This document shows positions 15,766 to 23,971 of a stretch of DNA of 64,000 bases, piece by piece. Within the stretch, counting starts at the first letter, position 1; every line of letters begins with the position of its first letter. A program made the position numbers and the translations under genes. The DNA lies in NCBI GenBank assembly GCA_964446585.1, contig CAYUPI010000004.1, positions 62,001 through 126,000 of the forward strand, read 5' to 3'. The notes beneath the pieces are model-generated. The model was not told where the DNA came from and did not search any database. It was given only the letters and a program-made list of their open reading frames with translations. The stretch comes from CAYUPI01 sp964446585 (lineage in GTDB: Bacteria; Verrucomicrobiota; Verrucomicrobiia; Limisphaerales; UBA8199).

Positions 15766-17037
15766 CTAACCTGCATCCAGGCGTCCGTATTTCCGAATTT
15801 CGGGCCAGAGCATGGCCACAAGGATGACCACCAGGATCGTGCCGACGCCGCCGGAAACGACGGAAAAGACCGGCGTGACCAGGTGGGCGACGAGGCCAGA
15901 CTCGAAACCGCCCAGCTCGTTTGAGGTCCCGATGAACAGACTATTGACGGCGGAAACACGGCCGCGCTTCTCATCCGGGGTGAGCAGTTGCACGAGCGTG
16001 TGCCGCACCACGACACTGATGTTGTCGGCCGCACCGCAGGCAAAGAGCATCGAAAACGAGCACCAGAACCAGCGCGAAAGGCCAAAGCCAATCGTCGCAA
16101 GGCCGAAAGCGGTCACCGCCCAGAGCAAAGCCCGGCCGGCCTTTTGCAATGGGGGCCGGTGGGCCAACACCATCGCGCACATGAGCGAACCCATCGGCAG
16201 GGCGGCTTGGAGAAAACCAAGACCCGTTGGACCGGCGCGCAGAATGTCCTTGGCGTAAACGGGCAGCAACGCGGTTGCGCCGCCGAGCAACACGGCGAAC
16301 AGGTCCAGCGTGATCGTTCCCAAAATGATCTTATTCGTAAAAACAAATCGGAAGCCGGCGCTCAGGCTGTCGGGGGTCATTTTTTCTTTCACCGCAACGA
16401 CATGATGACGTCTGACGAGGCCGATGAGCGACAGGCAGAGGAACGCCGCGAGGGCATTGATGGCGTAAACCGTGGCCGCATGACCGGTCAGGGCGATCAG
16501 AGCGCCGCCCGCCGCCGGACCGGCGACTGAGGAGAGGTGAAAACTGCCACTGCTCCAAGTCACAGCCTTGGAGAATTGTTGCCGCGTGACCAGGTGGGGA
16601 AGAAAGGCCGAGCTGGCCGGCCAGAGGAAAGTGCGGGCCGTGCCGGCGGCGAAGAGGCAAAAATAGACCCAGGCCACTGGCGCCTGGCGCGAGGAGATCA
16701 GGGTGAGGCCCAAACTGGCGCAGGCGATGACGAAGGTCATCGAAATGATGATCTGCTTGCGCTTGAAATTATCCGCGAAATGGCCGGCGGGCAGGGTGAA
16801 GAGAATCATCGGTCCCATTTGCGTGAGGCCGACCAGGCCGAGCGCAAGGGCGGAGTGCGTGCGCTCGTAGAGCTCCCAGCCCACCGCCACTGTAAGCATC
16901 TGCTGGCCGAGTGACGCAATGAACCGGGCGCTGAGGTAAAGGAGGAAGTCCCGGTTTCTCAGCACAGCGTATGGATCATGGGCAGGCGCCAGTCGTGGCT
17001 CGGGCACCGTATCAGGGGTTGAACCGGTTTGGATCAT
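15766..17037 (-). CDS. MFS transporter (DHA3/EntS-like exporter)
   Basis: The 423-residue protein has about twelve hydrophobic segments and the MFS loop signature after helix 2 (LPAGHFADNFKRKQIIISMT). Other matching segments are RFIASLGQQMLTVAVGWELY, WPASSAFLPHLVTRQQF and the helix 8-10 stretch GLGFLQAALPMGSLMCAM. The arrangement resembles DHA3-type drug or siderophore exporters such as EntS. It precedes DUF72 on the same strand with about 60 bases between them, so they may be co-transcribed. The substrate is unknown. Confidence 0.87.
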   Translation of the reverse strand: MIQTGSTPDTVPEPRLAPAHDPYAVLRNRDFLLYLSARFIASLGQQMLTVAVGWELYERTHSALALGLVGLTQMGPMILFTLPAGHFADNFKRKQIIISMTFVIACASLGLTLISSRQAPVAWVYFCLFAAGTARTFLWPASSAFLPHLVTRQQFSKAVTWSSGSFHLSSVAGPAAGGALIALTGHAATVYAINALAAFLCLSLIGLVRRHHVVAVKEKMTPDSLSAGFRFVFTNKIILGTITLDLFAVLLGGATALLPVYAKDILRAGPTGLGFLQAALPMGSLMCAMVLAHRPPLQKAGRALLWAVTAFGLATIGFGLSRWFWCSFSMLFACGAADNISVVVRHTLVQLLTPDEKRGRVSAVNSLFIGTSNELGGFESGLVAHLVTPVFSVVSGGVGTILVVILVAMLWPEIRKYGRLDAG

Positions 17038-17176
17038 TTCTGCGGTTGAAGATAACCGAGGTAAAGCACGAATAGGAATTTATTTGCGGTGGCGCTTTTT
17101 ATGCTTGTGTATCACCAGAAAATTGTATGCTCATAGCCAGAATAATCCCGGGCGTGTGGCGCGCGTAACGGACAAT

Positions 17177-18985
17177 ATGCCGAACCCGAAATCTCAGAAA
17201 GCCGGACGGAAACTGAAAGAACCGCTCCGAGCTCTCTCCGAAACGCCAGAGGTGCATTCGGCGCAGCACAATCGGGGACGACCGCCCAAGAGGAGTTCGG
17301 CACGAGCTGAATCCGGTAGCCCGACGGAGAAGCCTGACCGAACGCGGCCTGGGACACACAAGGCTTCCGGAGCCCTGGACTTCGTAGAGAAGGCCAAGGA
17401 ATTAATCCGCCTCGCTCGCGACCAGGGCCACCTGACGTACGACGACGTCAACGACTCTCTCTCGGATGAAGTCGTCACGCCCGACGATTTGGATCGGGTG
17501 CTGACCAAGTTGCGGAACCTGGACATTGAGATCATTGACCCCGCCGAAGTGGATCGGGCCAAACCTCCGGGGATGGAGATGGATGAGGGCGAACGTTTCG
17601 AAATCCTCGATGATCCGGTGCGCATGTATTTGCGGCAAATGGGCAAAGTCCCGCTACTGACGCGCGATCAAGAAGTGGAAATCTGCAAGCGAATCGAAGC
17701 GGCGGAAGAGGAATCGCGCCGGATCATTTATGGGCTCGGATTCGCCGCCAAAGAGCACATTGCGCTGGCGGAGAAACTGTTGGCCGTTCCTCCCAAGGAG
17801 CGATTCGACCGCGTGATTGTGGACCGGCTGGCCGATGCGCGCGAGCGACATTTGAGGCACTTACGGCGATTGGTCAAGAAGGTCCGAGATCTGGACGAAA
17901 GCGCTGATGCTAAATTTCAGGCCTGCCAGAGTGAACGGTCAAAAGCGTCCCGGGCGCGGCATTTGGCAGCCCTGAGACGGCTTGAGGCCAAGCTTCAAGG
18001 CCAGTTTGCCCGATTTCAATTCAAGCAGCGGATGGTTGATGAGATGGCGCTGGTGACCGAGAACATTCGCGACAAAATGCAGTCGAGTTCGCGACTGCTC
18101 CAGAATTCCTCGGAGCCGCGCCGACCCGACCAGGAGCTTTCGACGGTTGAGTCGGCCAGGCAAAACCTCGCTGCCCTCGAACGGTTTGTGCGGCTGCCGT
18201 CCGCGGAGTTTCTCAAAACCAGCGGGCAATTGAACGGAGCGATGGCTCGGGCACGCGAGGCCAAAATGCACATGATCGAGGCGAATTTGCGCCTTGTCAT
18301 TTCCATCGCCAAGAAATACACCAACCGCGGCCAGTCTTTCCTGGACCTGATCCAGGAAGGCAACATGGGGTTGATGAAGGCCGTCGAAAAATTCGAGTAC
18401 CGGCGTGGCTACAAATTTTCCACTTATGCGACCTGGTGGATTCGCCAGGCCATCACTCGATGTATCGCCGACCAGGCGCGCACGATCCGGATCCCGGTGC
18501 ACATGATCGAGATCATCAACAAACTGTGGCGCGTGCAGAAGCAGCTCATGCAGGAATTGGGACGCGAGGCAACCGCCGAAGAGCTGGCCGATGCCCTCGA
18601 GCTGAGCGTCGAGCGCGTGCGGACCATCATGCGGATGGCCCAGCAGCCCGTCTCGATGCAATCACCGGTCGGCGACACGGACGACACGGATTTTGGCGAT
18701 TTGCTCGAGGACAAGACGGCCGAAAATCCAAGCGTGGTGACCAGCTTTCACTTGCTCAAGGGCAGGCTCGGCGAGGTGCTTAACGGGCTGTCGGAGCGCG
18801 AGCGCAAGATTCTGGAGTTGCGCTACGGTTTAAGCGATGGCTACCCCCGAACATTGGAAGAGGTGGGGAGACAGTACGATGTTACGCGCGAACGTATCCG
18901 CCAAATCGAGGCCAAGGCACTGCGCAAACTCCGCCACCCCACACGCCGGAGCAAGTTGGAAGGTTTCCTGGAGACGATTTCATAG
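17177..18985 (+). CDS. rpoD: Principal RNA polymerase sigma factor RpoD/SigA
   Basis: The 602-residue protein has all regions of a primary sigma factor. Region 1.1 is seen in FVEKAKELIRLARDQGHLTY, and region 1.2 in DPVRMYLRQMGKVPLLTRDQ. A charged non-conserved insert follows at about 180-290. Regions 2.1-2.4 read ANLRLVISIAKKYTNRGQ, FLDLIQEGNMGLMKAVEKFE and TWWIRQAITRCIADQARTIR. Region 3 is RIPVHMIEIINKLWRVQKQL. Region 4.2 ends in EEVGRQYDVTRERIRQIEAK. ATG 17177 is preferred to a 31-codon longer TTG reading because the basic linker fits the family better. Confidence 0.93.
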   Translation: MPNPKSQKAGRKLKEPLRALSETPEVHSAQHNRGRPPKRSSARAESGSPTEKPDRTRPGTHKASGALDFVEKAKELIRLARDQGHLTYDDVNDSLSDEVVTPDDLDRVLTKLRNLDIEIIDPAEVDRAKPPGMEMDEGERFEILDDPVRMYLRQMGKVPLLTRDQEVEICKRIEAAEEESRRIIYGLGFAAKEHIALAEKLLAVPPKERFDRVIVDRLADARERHLRHLRRLVKKVRDLDESADAKFQACQSERSKASRARHLAALRRLEAKLQGQFARFQFKQRMVDEMALVTENIRDKMQSSSRLLQNSSEPRRPDQELSTVESARQNLAALERFVRLPSAEFLKTSGQLNGAMARAREAKMHMIEANLRLVISIAKKYTNRGQSFLDLIQEGNMGLMKAVEKFEYRRGYKFSTYATWWIRQAITRCIADQARTIRIPVHMIEIINKLWRVQKQLMQELGREATAEELADALELSVERVRTIMRMAQQPVSMQSPVGDTDDTDFGDLLEDKTAENPSVVTSFHLLKGRLGEVLNGLSERERKILELRYGLSDGYPRTLEEVGRQYDVTRERIRQIEAKALRKLRHPTRRSKLEGFLETIS

Positions 18986-18986
18986 G

Positions 18987-19169
18987 CTATTTCAGGCTCT
19001 CGGTCGGGGCAGTGTTGGAATCGCGGCTGCGCTGGATGCGGTTGACTTCGTGTCTCATCCACAGGATCGACAGAACGATCCCCAACACGACCGCCGCCAA
19101 CAGCAGCCACGGCCAGGTGTAGCGCCGCCTGGGCCGTTTCTCGCTCCGGCTCGCCGCATTCTCGTCCAT
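18987..19169 (-). CDS. Small single-pass membrane protein (60 aa)
   Basis: The product has a basic N-terminus (SRSEKRPRRRYTWP), one membrane helix (WPWLLLAAVVLGIVLSILWM) and a short polar tail (RHEVNRIQRSRDSN), as expected for an inner-membrane anchor or partner protein. It starts two bases after the sulfatase stop, so it is translated as the second gene of that operon. Its stop lies one base past the convergent rpoD stop. The family is not recognised. Confidence 0.72.
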   Translation of the reverse strand: MDENAASRSEKRPRRRYTWPWLLLAAVVLGIVLSILWMRHEVNRIQRSRDSNTAPTESLK

Positions 19170-19171
19170 TG

Positions 19172-20638
19172 CTATCGCGCCTTTTTGTCTTTCGCTGTGC
19201 TTTTGTCAGGCGGTGGCTTGATCGGCCACCGCTCTGAATCCGTGCGCGCCTGTTTTAGAAGCGCCTCGAGTTGCGCGACGACGGCGGGGTTCTTGTCCGC
19301 GACGTTTTGTTTTTCGCCGGCATCACTTCTTAAGTCATAGAGCTCGAGCGGTTCGCCGGCCTGGGGGCGCACGGCTTTCCAGTCACCCATACGGATGGCT
19401 TGCTGAAAACCGCGCTCGTGGAATTCCCAGTAAAGGAATTCGTGCCAATTGGTTTGCGGCCGGCCCAGCAGGGTGGGCAGCATCGAAATGCCGTCAAGGT
19501 TCGTCGGATACCTCGCCCCGACGATCTCAGCGGCCGTCGGCAGGAAGTCCCAAAAGGCGCCAATGAAATTGCTAACCTGGCCGGGCTTGATGGCCTTCGG
19601 CCAGCGGACAATAAGTGGCACACGGATCCCTCCCTCATACAAATCGCGTTTAGTGCCACGCAATGGGCCGGAACTTTCAAAGAATCTCGGGTCCACGCCA
19701 CCCTCTTTATGCGGGCCATTGTCGCTGGAAAAAAACACGATGGTGTTGTCGTCGATCTTCAACTGCTTCAGTTTGTCCATGAGCTTGCCGACGTCAGCAT
19801 CGAGCCGGGAAATCATGGCAGCCTTATTCTTTTCCGTCTGGGGCCAGGGTTCGTTCGAGTAAGGCGCGTCGCTGGGCACTTGCATCCCGTTGCCTGTGCG
19901 GCGTCCTTCCTCATTGTTGGCATGTGGAATAATGTACGGAAGATAGAGGAAAAACGGCCGATAGTGATTGAGCTGGTCGGGTTTGTTATTGCGAACGAAA
20001 TTCAACGCCGCGCGCGTCAGCAGGTCCGGGATATACAACCCCTTCTTGCCGCCCTGGTTCTCAAGCAGCTTTTCCCGATCATCAAATCCACTCTTGGGAT
20101 CGTAGTGCCAGAGGTAATCCGTGTAGTAATCGTGCGCGTGGGTCTGGTCCAGATAACCGACAAACTCATCGAATCCCTTTTTCTGAGGGACTCCTTCGGT
20201 GTGTTCGTTGCCGAGCCCCCACTTGCCGATCAAGCCACTGTAATAGCCACTTTGCCTCAGCACTTCGGCCACGGTCAGGTCGCCTGAGCGAAGCGCTTGC
20301 GTGGCATTGCCGCGGATCAACGCATGTCCAATGTGCAGTCCGGTCATCAGAGCGCAGCGTGATGGGGCACAGACGGTGCTGCCGGCGTAGAAATCGGTGA
20401 AGCGGATGCCTTCGGCGGCCAACTGATCCAGGTTTGGGGTCTTGATCCGTGTCTGGCCGTAGCAACCCAGATCACCGTAGCCAAGATCGTCGGCCAGGAT
20501 GAAAATAATGTTCGGCTTTCGTGCCGCCGTGGCCCCCGGCGAATCGGGCGGCGCGCTCACGGCGCTCTGCGCAACCAGAATGAAAGAAGAGAGCAGCCAG
20601 CCGAGGCTAGTCCGCCGGATTCGCTGCGGCTCGCGCAT
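19172..20638 (-). CDS. Exported type I (S1) sulfatase
   Basis: The 488-residue protein has an N-terminal signal-like segment (LGWLLSSFILVAQSAVSAPP). The sulfatase start PNIIFILADDLGYGDLGCYG carries the metal-binding aspartates. The formylglycine site is CAPSRCALMTG, with Cys about 90, and RGTKRDLYEGGIRVPLIVRW is typical of the C-terminal half. Such enzymes remove sulfate esters from polysaccharides and are numerous in Verrucomicrobiota. The cysteine needs conversion by a maturase not seen here. ATG 20638 is chosen because it puts the signal near the start; an upstream Met at 20680 exists. Confidence 0.9.
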   Translation of the reverse strand: MREPQRIRRTSLGWLLSSFILVAQSAVSAPPDSPGATAARKPNIIFILADDLGYGDLGCYGQTRIKTPNLDQLAAEGIRFTDFYAGSTVCAPSRCALMTGLHIGHALIRGNATQALRSGDLTVAEVLRQSGYYSGLIGKWGLGNEHTEGVPQKKGFDEFVGYLDQTHAHDYYTDYLWHYDPKSGFDDREKLLENQGGKKGLYIPDLLTRAALNFVRNNKPDQLNHYRPFFLYLPYIIPHANNEEGRRTGNGMQVPSDAPYSNEPWPQTEKNKAAMISRLDADVGKLMDKLKQLKIDDNTIVFFSSDNGPHKEGGVDPRFFESSGPLRGTKRDLYEGGIRVPLIVRWPKAIKPGQVSNFIGAFWDFLPTAAEIVGARYPTNLDGISMLPTLLGRPQTNWHEFLYWEFHERGFQQAIRMGDWKAVRPQAGEPLELYDLRSDAGEKQNVADKNPAVVAQLEALLKQARTDSERWPIKPPPDKSTAKDKKAR

Positions 20639-20742
20639 ACGAATCGCAATTTGGACAAACCGGCATCTTCCGTCCACCAAATTTCATTCAAGCGCACAAT
20701 TCCCGTTGCATTTGCGCGGGTTCAGGGCAATTTGACTAGCAG

Positions 20743-21219
20743 ATGGTTCCAGAACCAGAATCCAAGTCCGGCACTGCTGAGCAGCCGAGAACGCAACCGC
20801 CGCATGGCTCCCGGCGCGGCAGGCGCTCCGGGCGCGGCCGGAGAGGCCGCGGGCGCCACTTGCAACAGCACGCCGAACGGCAGGAATCTACTCGAGGGCA
20901 GGGGGGTGAAACGGCGGAGGCAGCGTTGGAAACAGCCGCGCCAACCGCGGAACGTGCCCCGCTGTCTGAGAGAGCAGCTTCCGCAAGAGATCTGATCGAG
21001 CGCCGACCGACAGAGGTTGGCGCAATTCAGAAAGCCATCGAAGATGTCAACCAAATCATCGAAACTCTTCGCGGAGCGCTGGATGATATGGAAGAAGTGC
21101 TGGAGACGCTCGAGGTTGTGGAACGACAAAAGAATGCTGACGAGCAGGAAATCGAGGAATTGCGGCGTGCCTTGCGCCCGCTGCGCAGGCCCAGGGAAGT
21201 GCCCAGGGACGGGCATTAG
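20743..21219 (+). CDS. Basic N-terminus/coiled-coil protein (158 aa), unknown
   Basis: I do not recognise the family. Residues about 15-45 are Arg/Gly-rich (GSRRGRRSGRGRRGRGRH), suggesting nucleic-acid binding. Residues about 90-150 form a strong coiled coil (AIQKAIEDVNQIIETLRGAL, then VLETLEVVERQKNADEQEIE). It ends 15 bases before the uracil-DNA glycosylase gene on the same strand, so the two are probably an operon. The start codon is uncertain because the Arg-rich part could be non-coding; the coiled coil is the better supported part. Confidence 0.62.
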   Translation: MVPEPESKSGTAEQPRTQPPHGSRRGRRSGRGRRGRGRHLQQHAERQESTRGQGGETAEAALETAAPTAERAPLSERAASARDLIERRPTEVGAIQKAIEDVNQIIETLRGALDDMEEVLETLEVVERQKNADEQEIEELRRALRPLRRPREVPRDGH

Positions 21220-21234
21220 GGCTCTTGTGCTCGA

Positions 21235-22008
21235 ATGATTTCAGATCTCAGTGGCCGTATCGCCCTGGCGGCCAAACGGCTTCGCGCGGCGGTGGACGGA
21301 TTGAGTTTCGCTTCTCCCGTCACGCACGCTTATAATCCGCTCGTCTATGCCTGGGCTCCCTACGAGGCGTACTTGCGTAAGTTTGCCCGCGCTCCCAAGC
21401 GCGTGGTATTTCTCGGAATGAATCCGGGCCCGTTTGGAATGGTCCAGACTGGAGTGCCTTTCGGGGATATCGCCGCCGTACGAGATTGGTTGCAGATTGT
21501 AGGTATGGTGGGCCGACCTGAGAGGGAGCATCCGCGCAGAGCGGTCTCTGGTTTCGATTGCGCGCGTTCCGAGGTCAGCGGCCAGCGGTTGTGGGGCCTG
21601 TTCGCAGCCCGATTTGGCCGGCCGGAAGACTTTTTTGCCGGGCATCTGGTGATGAATTATTGCCCACTGGCATTCATGGAGGCGACGGGCCGGAACCGCA
21701 CGCCGGATAAGTTGCCTCCCGCCGAGCGAGCGGCGTTATTTGCCGCCTGCGACATTCATCTGCGCGCCATCGTGGCGACGCTTCAACCGGAGTGGCTCGT
21801 CGGCATCGGGGATTTCGCCTGGCGCCGCGCTCAGGCAGTTTTGCCGGTGGGCCGACCGAAGCTGGGCCGCATTCTGCATCCGAGTCCGGCGAGCCCGGCG
21901 GCCAATCAGAACTGGGAAAGGCAGGCCACGCGCCAACTCGAGCAGTTGGGAATTTGGAATGGGGCCGCGGAACGCGCCACCGCCGAGCGCGGCGCACGGT
22001 TCGGTTGA
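21235..22008 (+). CDS. SMUG1-type uracil-DNA glycosylase
   Basis: The 257-residue protein carries the near-invariant SMUG1 motif LGMNPGPFGMVQTGVPFGD (residues about 60-78), which forms the water-activating loop of single-strand-selective uracil-DNA glycosylase. HAYNPLVYAWAPYEAYLRKF upstream and VMNYCPLAFMEATGRN in the middle also match, and the C-terminal ILHPSPASPAANQNW is the DNA-intercalating and catalytic loop. It removes uracil from DNA at the start of base excision repair. The family is common in animals and patchy in bacteria. Confidence 0.9.
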   Translation: MISDLSGRIALAAKRLRAAVDGLSFASPVTHAYNPLVYAWAPYEAYLRKFARAPKRVVFLGMNPGPFGMVQTGVPFGDIAAVRDWLQIVGMVGRPEREHPRRAVSGFDCARSEVSGQRLWGLFAARFGRPEDFFAGHLVMNYCPLAFMEATGRNRTPDKLPPAERAALFAACDIHLRAIVATLQPEWLVGIGDFAWRRAQAVLPVGRPKLGRILHPSPASPAANQNWERQATRQLEQLGIWNGAAERATAERGARFG

Positions 22009-22022
22009 ACTTTGGACAGATC

Positions 22023-22874
22023 ATGATTGGGCTGACTGTGAAGAATCTTTCGGAAATGGGCACTCACTGTTTCGTCAGTTGTTGGGTTGCTGCGCTTTGC
22101 CTGGCAGCGTTGTTGCTTTGCGATGGCTGCTCCACTGTGCCGGTTACCGGCCGCCGCGAATTCAATATAGTGACGTCGGGTCAGGAGTTGCAGCTCGGAT
22201 TGGCCAGTTTCGACCAGCTCAAGACTAATACTCCAATCAGTCACGACCCGGCGCTCAACGCCATGGTTCAGCGCGTCGGCAAACGGATCGCCGAGGTCGC
22301 CAGCAAAGACATGCCGGGCGCGCAATGGGAATTCGTGGTCTTCGAGAGCAAAGAGGCAAACGCCTTTTGTCTGCCGGGTGGGAAAGTGGGTGTGTACACT
22401 GGGATTTTGGCGATCACAAAAGATGATGCCGGGCTGGCGACGGTGATTGGGCACGAAGCGGGTCATGCCGTGGCCCATCATGGCGCCGAGCGCATGAGCG
22501 AGGCGCTGGCCATGCAAGGGCTCGGTCATCTTGGCAGCTCGGTCCTTGCGGCCGAGGCCCCGGAGTGGCAAAACGCCGCGCTGGTGGCCTATGGCGTGGG
22601 GACCAAGGTGGGCCGTGAACTTCCTCACGACCGAAAGCAGGAATCCGAAGCCGATCACATCGGGTTAGTGTATTTGGCCCGGGCGGGTTATGACCCCAAA
22701 GCGGCCGTGGCGTTTTGGGAACGGTTCTCCGGCTACAATCAGCAACGGGGTGGCAGACCTTCATTCGTCTCGAAGTTTCTGAGCACACATCCGCTGGATG
22801 AGGCGCGAATTGCCGATTTGAAAAAGTGGCTGCCGGAAGCGGAGGCGGAGTTCTCCAGGAGCCATCATCAGTGA
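22023..22874 (+). CDS. M48-family metalloprotease, probable lipoprotein
   Basis: The 283-residue protein has an N-terminal hydrophobic segment ending in CDGCSTVPVTGRREF, the usual start of M48 envelope proteases such as LoiP/BepA relatives, with a possible lipidated cysteine at about 36. The zinc motif HEAGH is at 144-148 (TVIGHEAGHAVAHHGAERMS), and the third ligand lies in RKQESEADHIGLVYLARAGY. FLSTHPLDEARIADL closes the domain. It likely removes misfolded outer-membrane proteins. ATG 22023 and ATG 22056 are both possible; the second gives a more standard signal peptide. Confidence 0.87.
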   Translation: MIGLTVKNLSEMGTHCFVSCWVAALCLAALLLCDGCSTVPVTGRREFNIVTSGQELQLGLASFDQLKTNTPISHDPALNAMVQRVGKRIAEVASKDMPGAQWEFVVFESKEANAFCLPGGKVGVYTGILAITKDDAGLATVIGHEAGHAVAHHGAERMSEALAMQGLGHLGSSVLAAEAPEWQNAALVAYGVGTKVGRELPHDRKQESEADHIGLVYLARAGYDPKAAVAFWERFSGYNQQRGGRPSFVSKFLSTHPLDEARIADLKKWLPEAEAEFSRSHHQ

Positions 22875-23183
22875 GCGCACAGTGTCCGTTCCGGGCCGGT
22901 CGGTGCCACCGGCTAAGGCGGTCGAGACACCTGTCACCACCCAGGAAACTCATTGCACTGAGGCATCGATTACGAATAGAAAGGCGCATCCGACAGGGAT
23001 GCGCCCGACTACACACGGTTGCCTCAGTATATCAGTCCTAGGCAGCGCCGGCAAGCGAAAAACCTTGCGCGGGTATGTTGGCTCGAATAGCTTCTGCTGC
23101 GATTTTGATGGGGGCCGGCGGTTCCGCCGTGCTAAAATCCCGGGAGTTGAGCGATCGAGAAAATGTTCTATTCGGTCACTTGT
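22875..23183. other. Intergenic stretch between protease and tRNA region
   Basis: No gene is supported here. A 9-base stem (22983-22991 with 22997-23005, GGCGCATCC/GGATGCGCC, loop GACAG) lies about 110 bases after the protease stop. It lacks a clear U-tract on the plus strand, so a terminator role is uncertain. Confidence 0.45.
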
Positions 23184-23255
23184 GGGTTGGTAGCTCAGTC
23201 GGTAGAGCAGCCCCGAAAGCATTCGGGGTTGGTCCTTGGGGCTGGGCGGGCGGGT
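23184..23255 (+). pseudogene. Broken tRNA-Lys-like copy
   Basis: The first 27 bases (GGGTTGGTAGCTCAGTCGGT, then AGAGCAG) are identical to the 5' half of the intact tRNA-Lys 92 bases downstream. The anticodon arm is replaced by a different hairpin (CCCCGAA..TTCGGGG) with a four-base loop, and the T-arm and acceptor 3' strand are eroded. It cannot fold as a normal tRNA and looks like a decayed tandem duplicate. Confidence 0.75.
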
Positions 23256-23275
23256 TTTGCGGGTCTGAATTTCGT

Positions 23276-23351
23276 GGGTTGGTAGCTCAGTCGGTAGAGC
23301 AGCGGCCTTTTAAGCCGTTGGTCCTGGGTTCGAGTCCCAGCCAACCCACCA
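23276..23351 (+). tRNA. tRNA-Lys (anticodon TTT)
   Basis: The 76-base gene folds as a complete tRNA: acceptor GGGTTGG with CCAACCC, D-arm AGCTCAGTCGGTAGAGC, anticodon arm GCGGC-CTTTTAA-GCCGT with anticodon TTT, T-arm CTGGG-TTCGAGT-CCCAG and an encoded CCA end. It marks the left boundary of the accessory region and is a common integration site for islands. Confidence 0.97.
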
Positions 23352-23719
23352 CCTTTTTCCCTTCGGAAAGTGCAAAACGCCTTGTAAACACAGGGTATTT
23401 TGCACATCCTTCTTTTAAGGCCCGCAATGCAACGTGCTGCACGCCGGGGCACGGATTTGCCATTAAATGCATCTTAATGGCAAACTTAATGGCAAAGTAA
23501 AGCCCCCCAAACCTAAGCCGCTGGCCCTCCAGCGACCCCTCACCTTCCGAGCTCACGCGCTCCTCACACCCACCCAAGCCCACCTCCATCACTCAGATTC
23601 CTTGCGGTGCACTTGCTTTCTCGCTAAGGTGTCGCTCGCCTGTGAGTTGGTCGCCCGCAGGAAGTTATCCGCCTGCGCCAGCATAATCAGAACGCGACAT
23701 CCGCAAATAGCAAACGCCC
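23352..23719. other. Junction between tRNA-Lys and island genes
   Basis: No complete gene is visible. A 10-base motif occurs as an inverted pair (TTGCCATTAA at 23457-23466, TTAATGGCAA at 23474-23483) and again as a direct copy at 23486-23495. Such repeats near a tRNA 3' end fit an old recombination site, but no integrase gene is seen. Confidence 0.5.
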
Positions 23720-23899
23720 ATGACCGAGGCCGACACATGCCGCAAATTCGTCGTGCCACTCCTCCAGCAGTCCGGCTGGGATGATGACCCCCACTCCATC
23801 GCCGAACAGCGCTATTTCACAGCCGGCCGCATCGTCTCGCAAGGGCCAACCGCTCGGCGGCGTTCTCAATCCCCAGCCATGAACCCTGAATCGCCTTGA
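23720..23899 (+). pseudogene. hsdR 5' relic (type I restriction subunit N-terminus)
   Basis: A 59-codon frame starts MTEADTCRKFVVPLLQQSGW and continues EQRYFTAGRIVSQG, matching the first 45 or so residues of type I restriction HsdR (usual form MTEADTCR..V.P.L..AGW..., FTDGRI...G). It then runs into unrelated residues and stops at 23897-23899, far short of the roughly 1000 residues of a working subunit. It shows that a type I restriction-modification operon once occupied this place; the next gene starts 72 bases later. Confidence 0.78.
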
Positions 23900-23971
23900 G
23901 CGACGCATTTCGCTAGGTCGTCACACGACCCCAACCGCTGCCGCAGCCAATATAAGCAAAAAACACGAGCC

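Noticed and set aside
15705..16100. N-terminal extension of the DUF72 frame
   Set aside because: It lies over the MFS gene in another frame, and its residues have no resemblance to DUF72; the domain starts properly at 15704.
21792..22022. Upstream extension of the M48 protease frame
   Set aside because: It overlaps the SMUG1 gene and would place the signal sequence about 100 residues inside the protein.
22983..23005. Hairpin as terminator of the M48 protease gene
   Set aside because: The stem is good, but there is no U-tract on the plus strand and it lies more than 100 bases after the stop.
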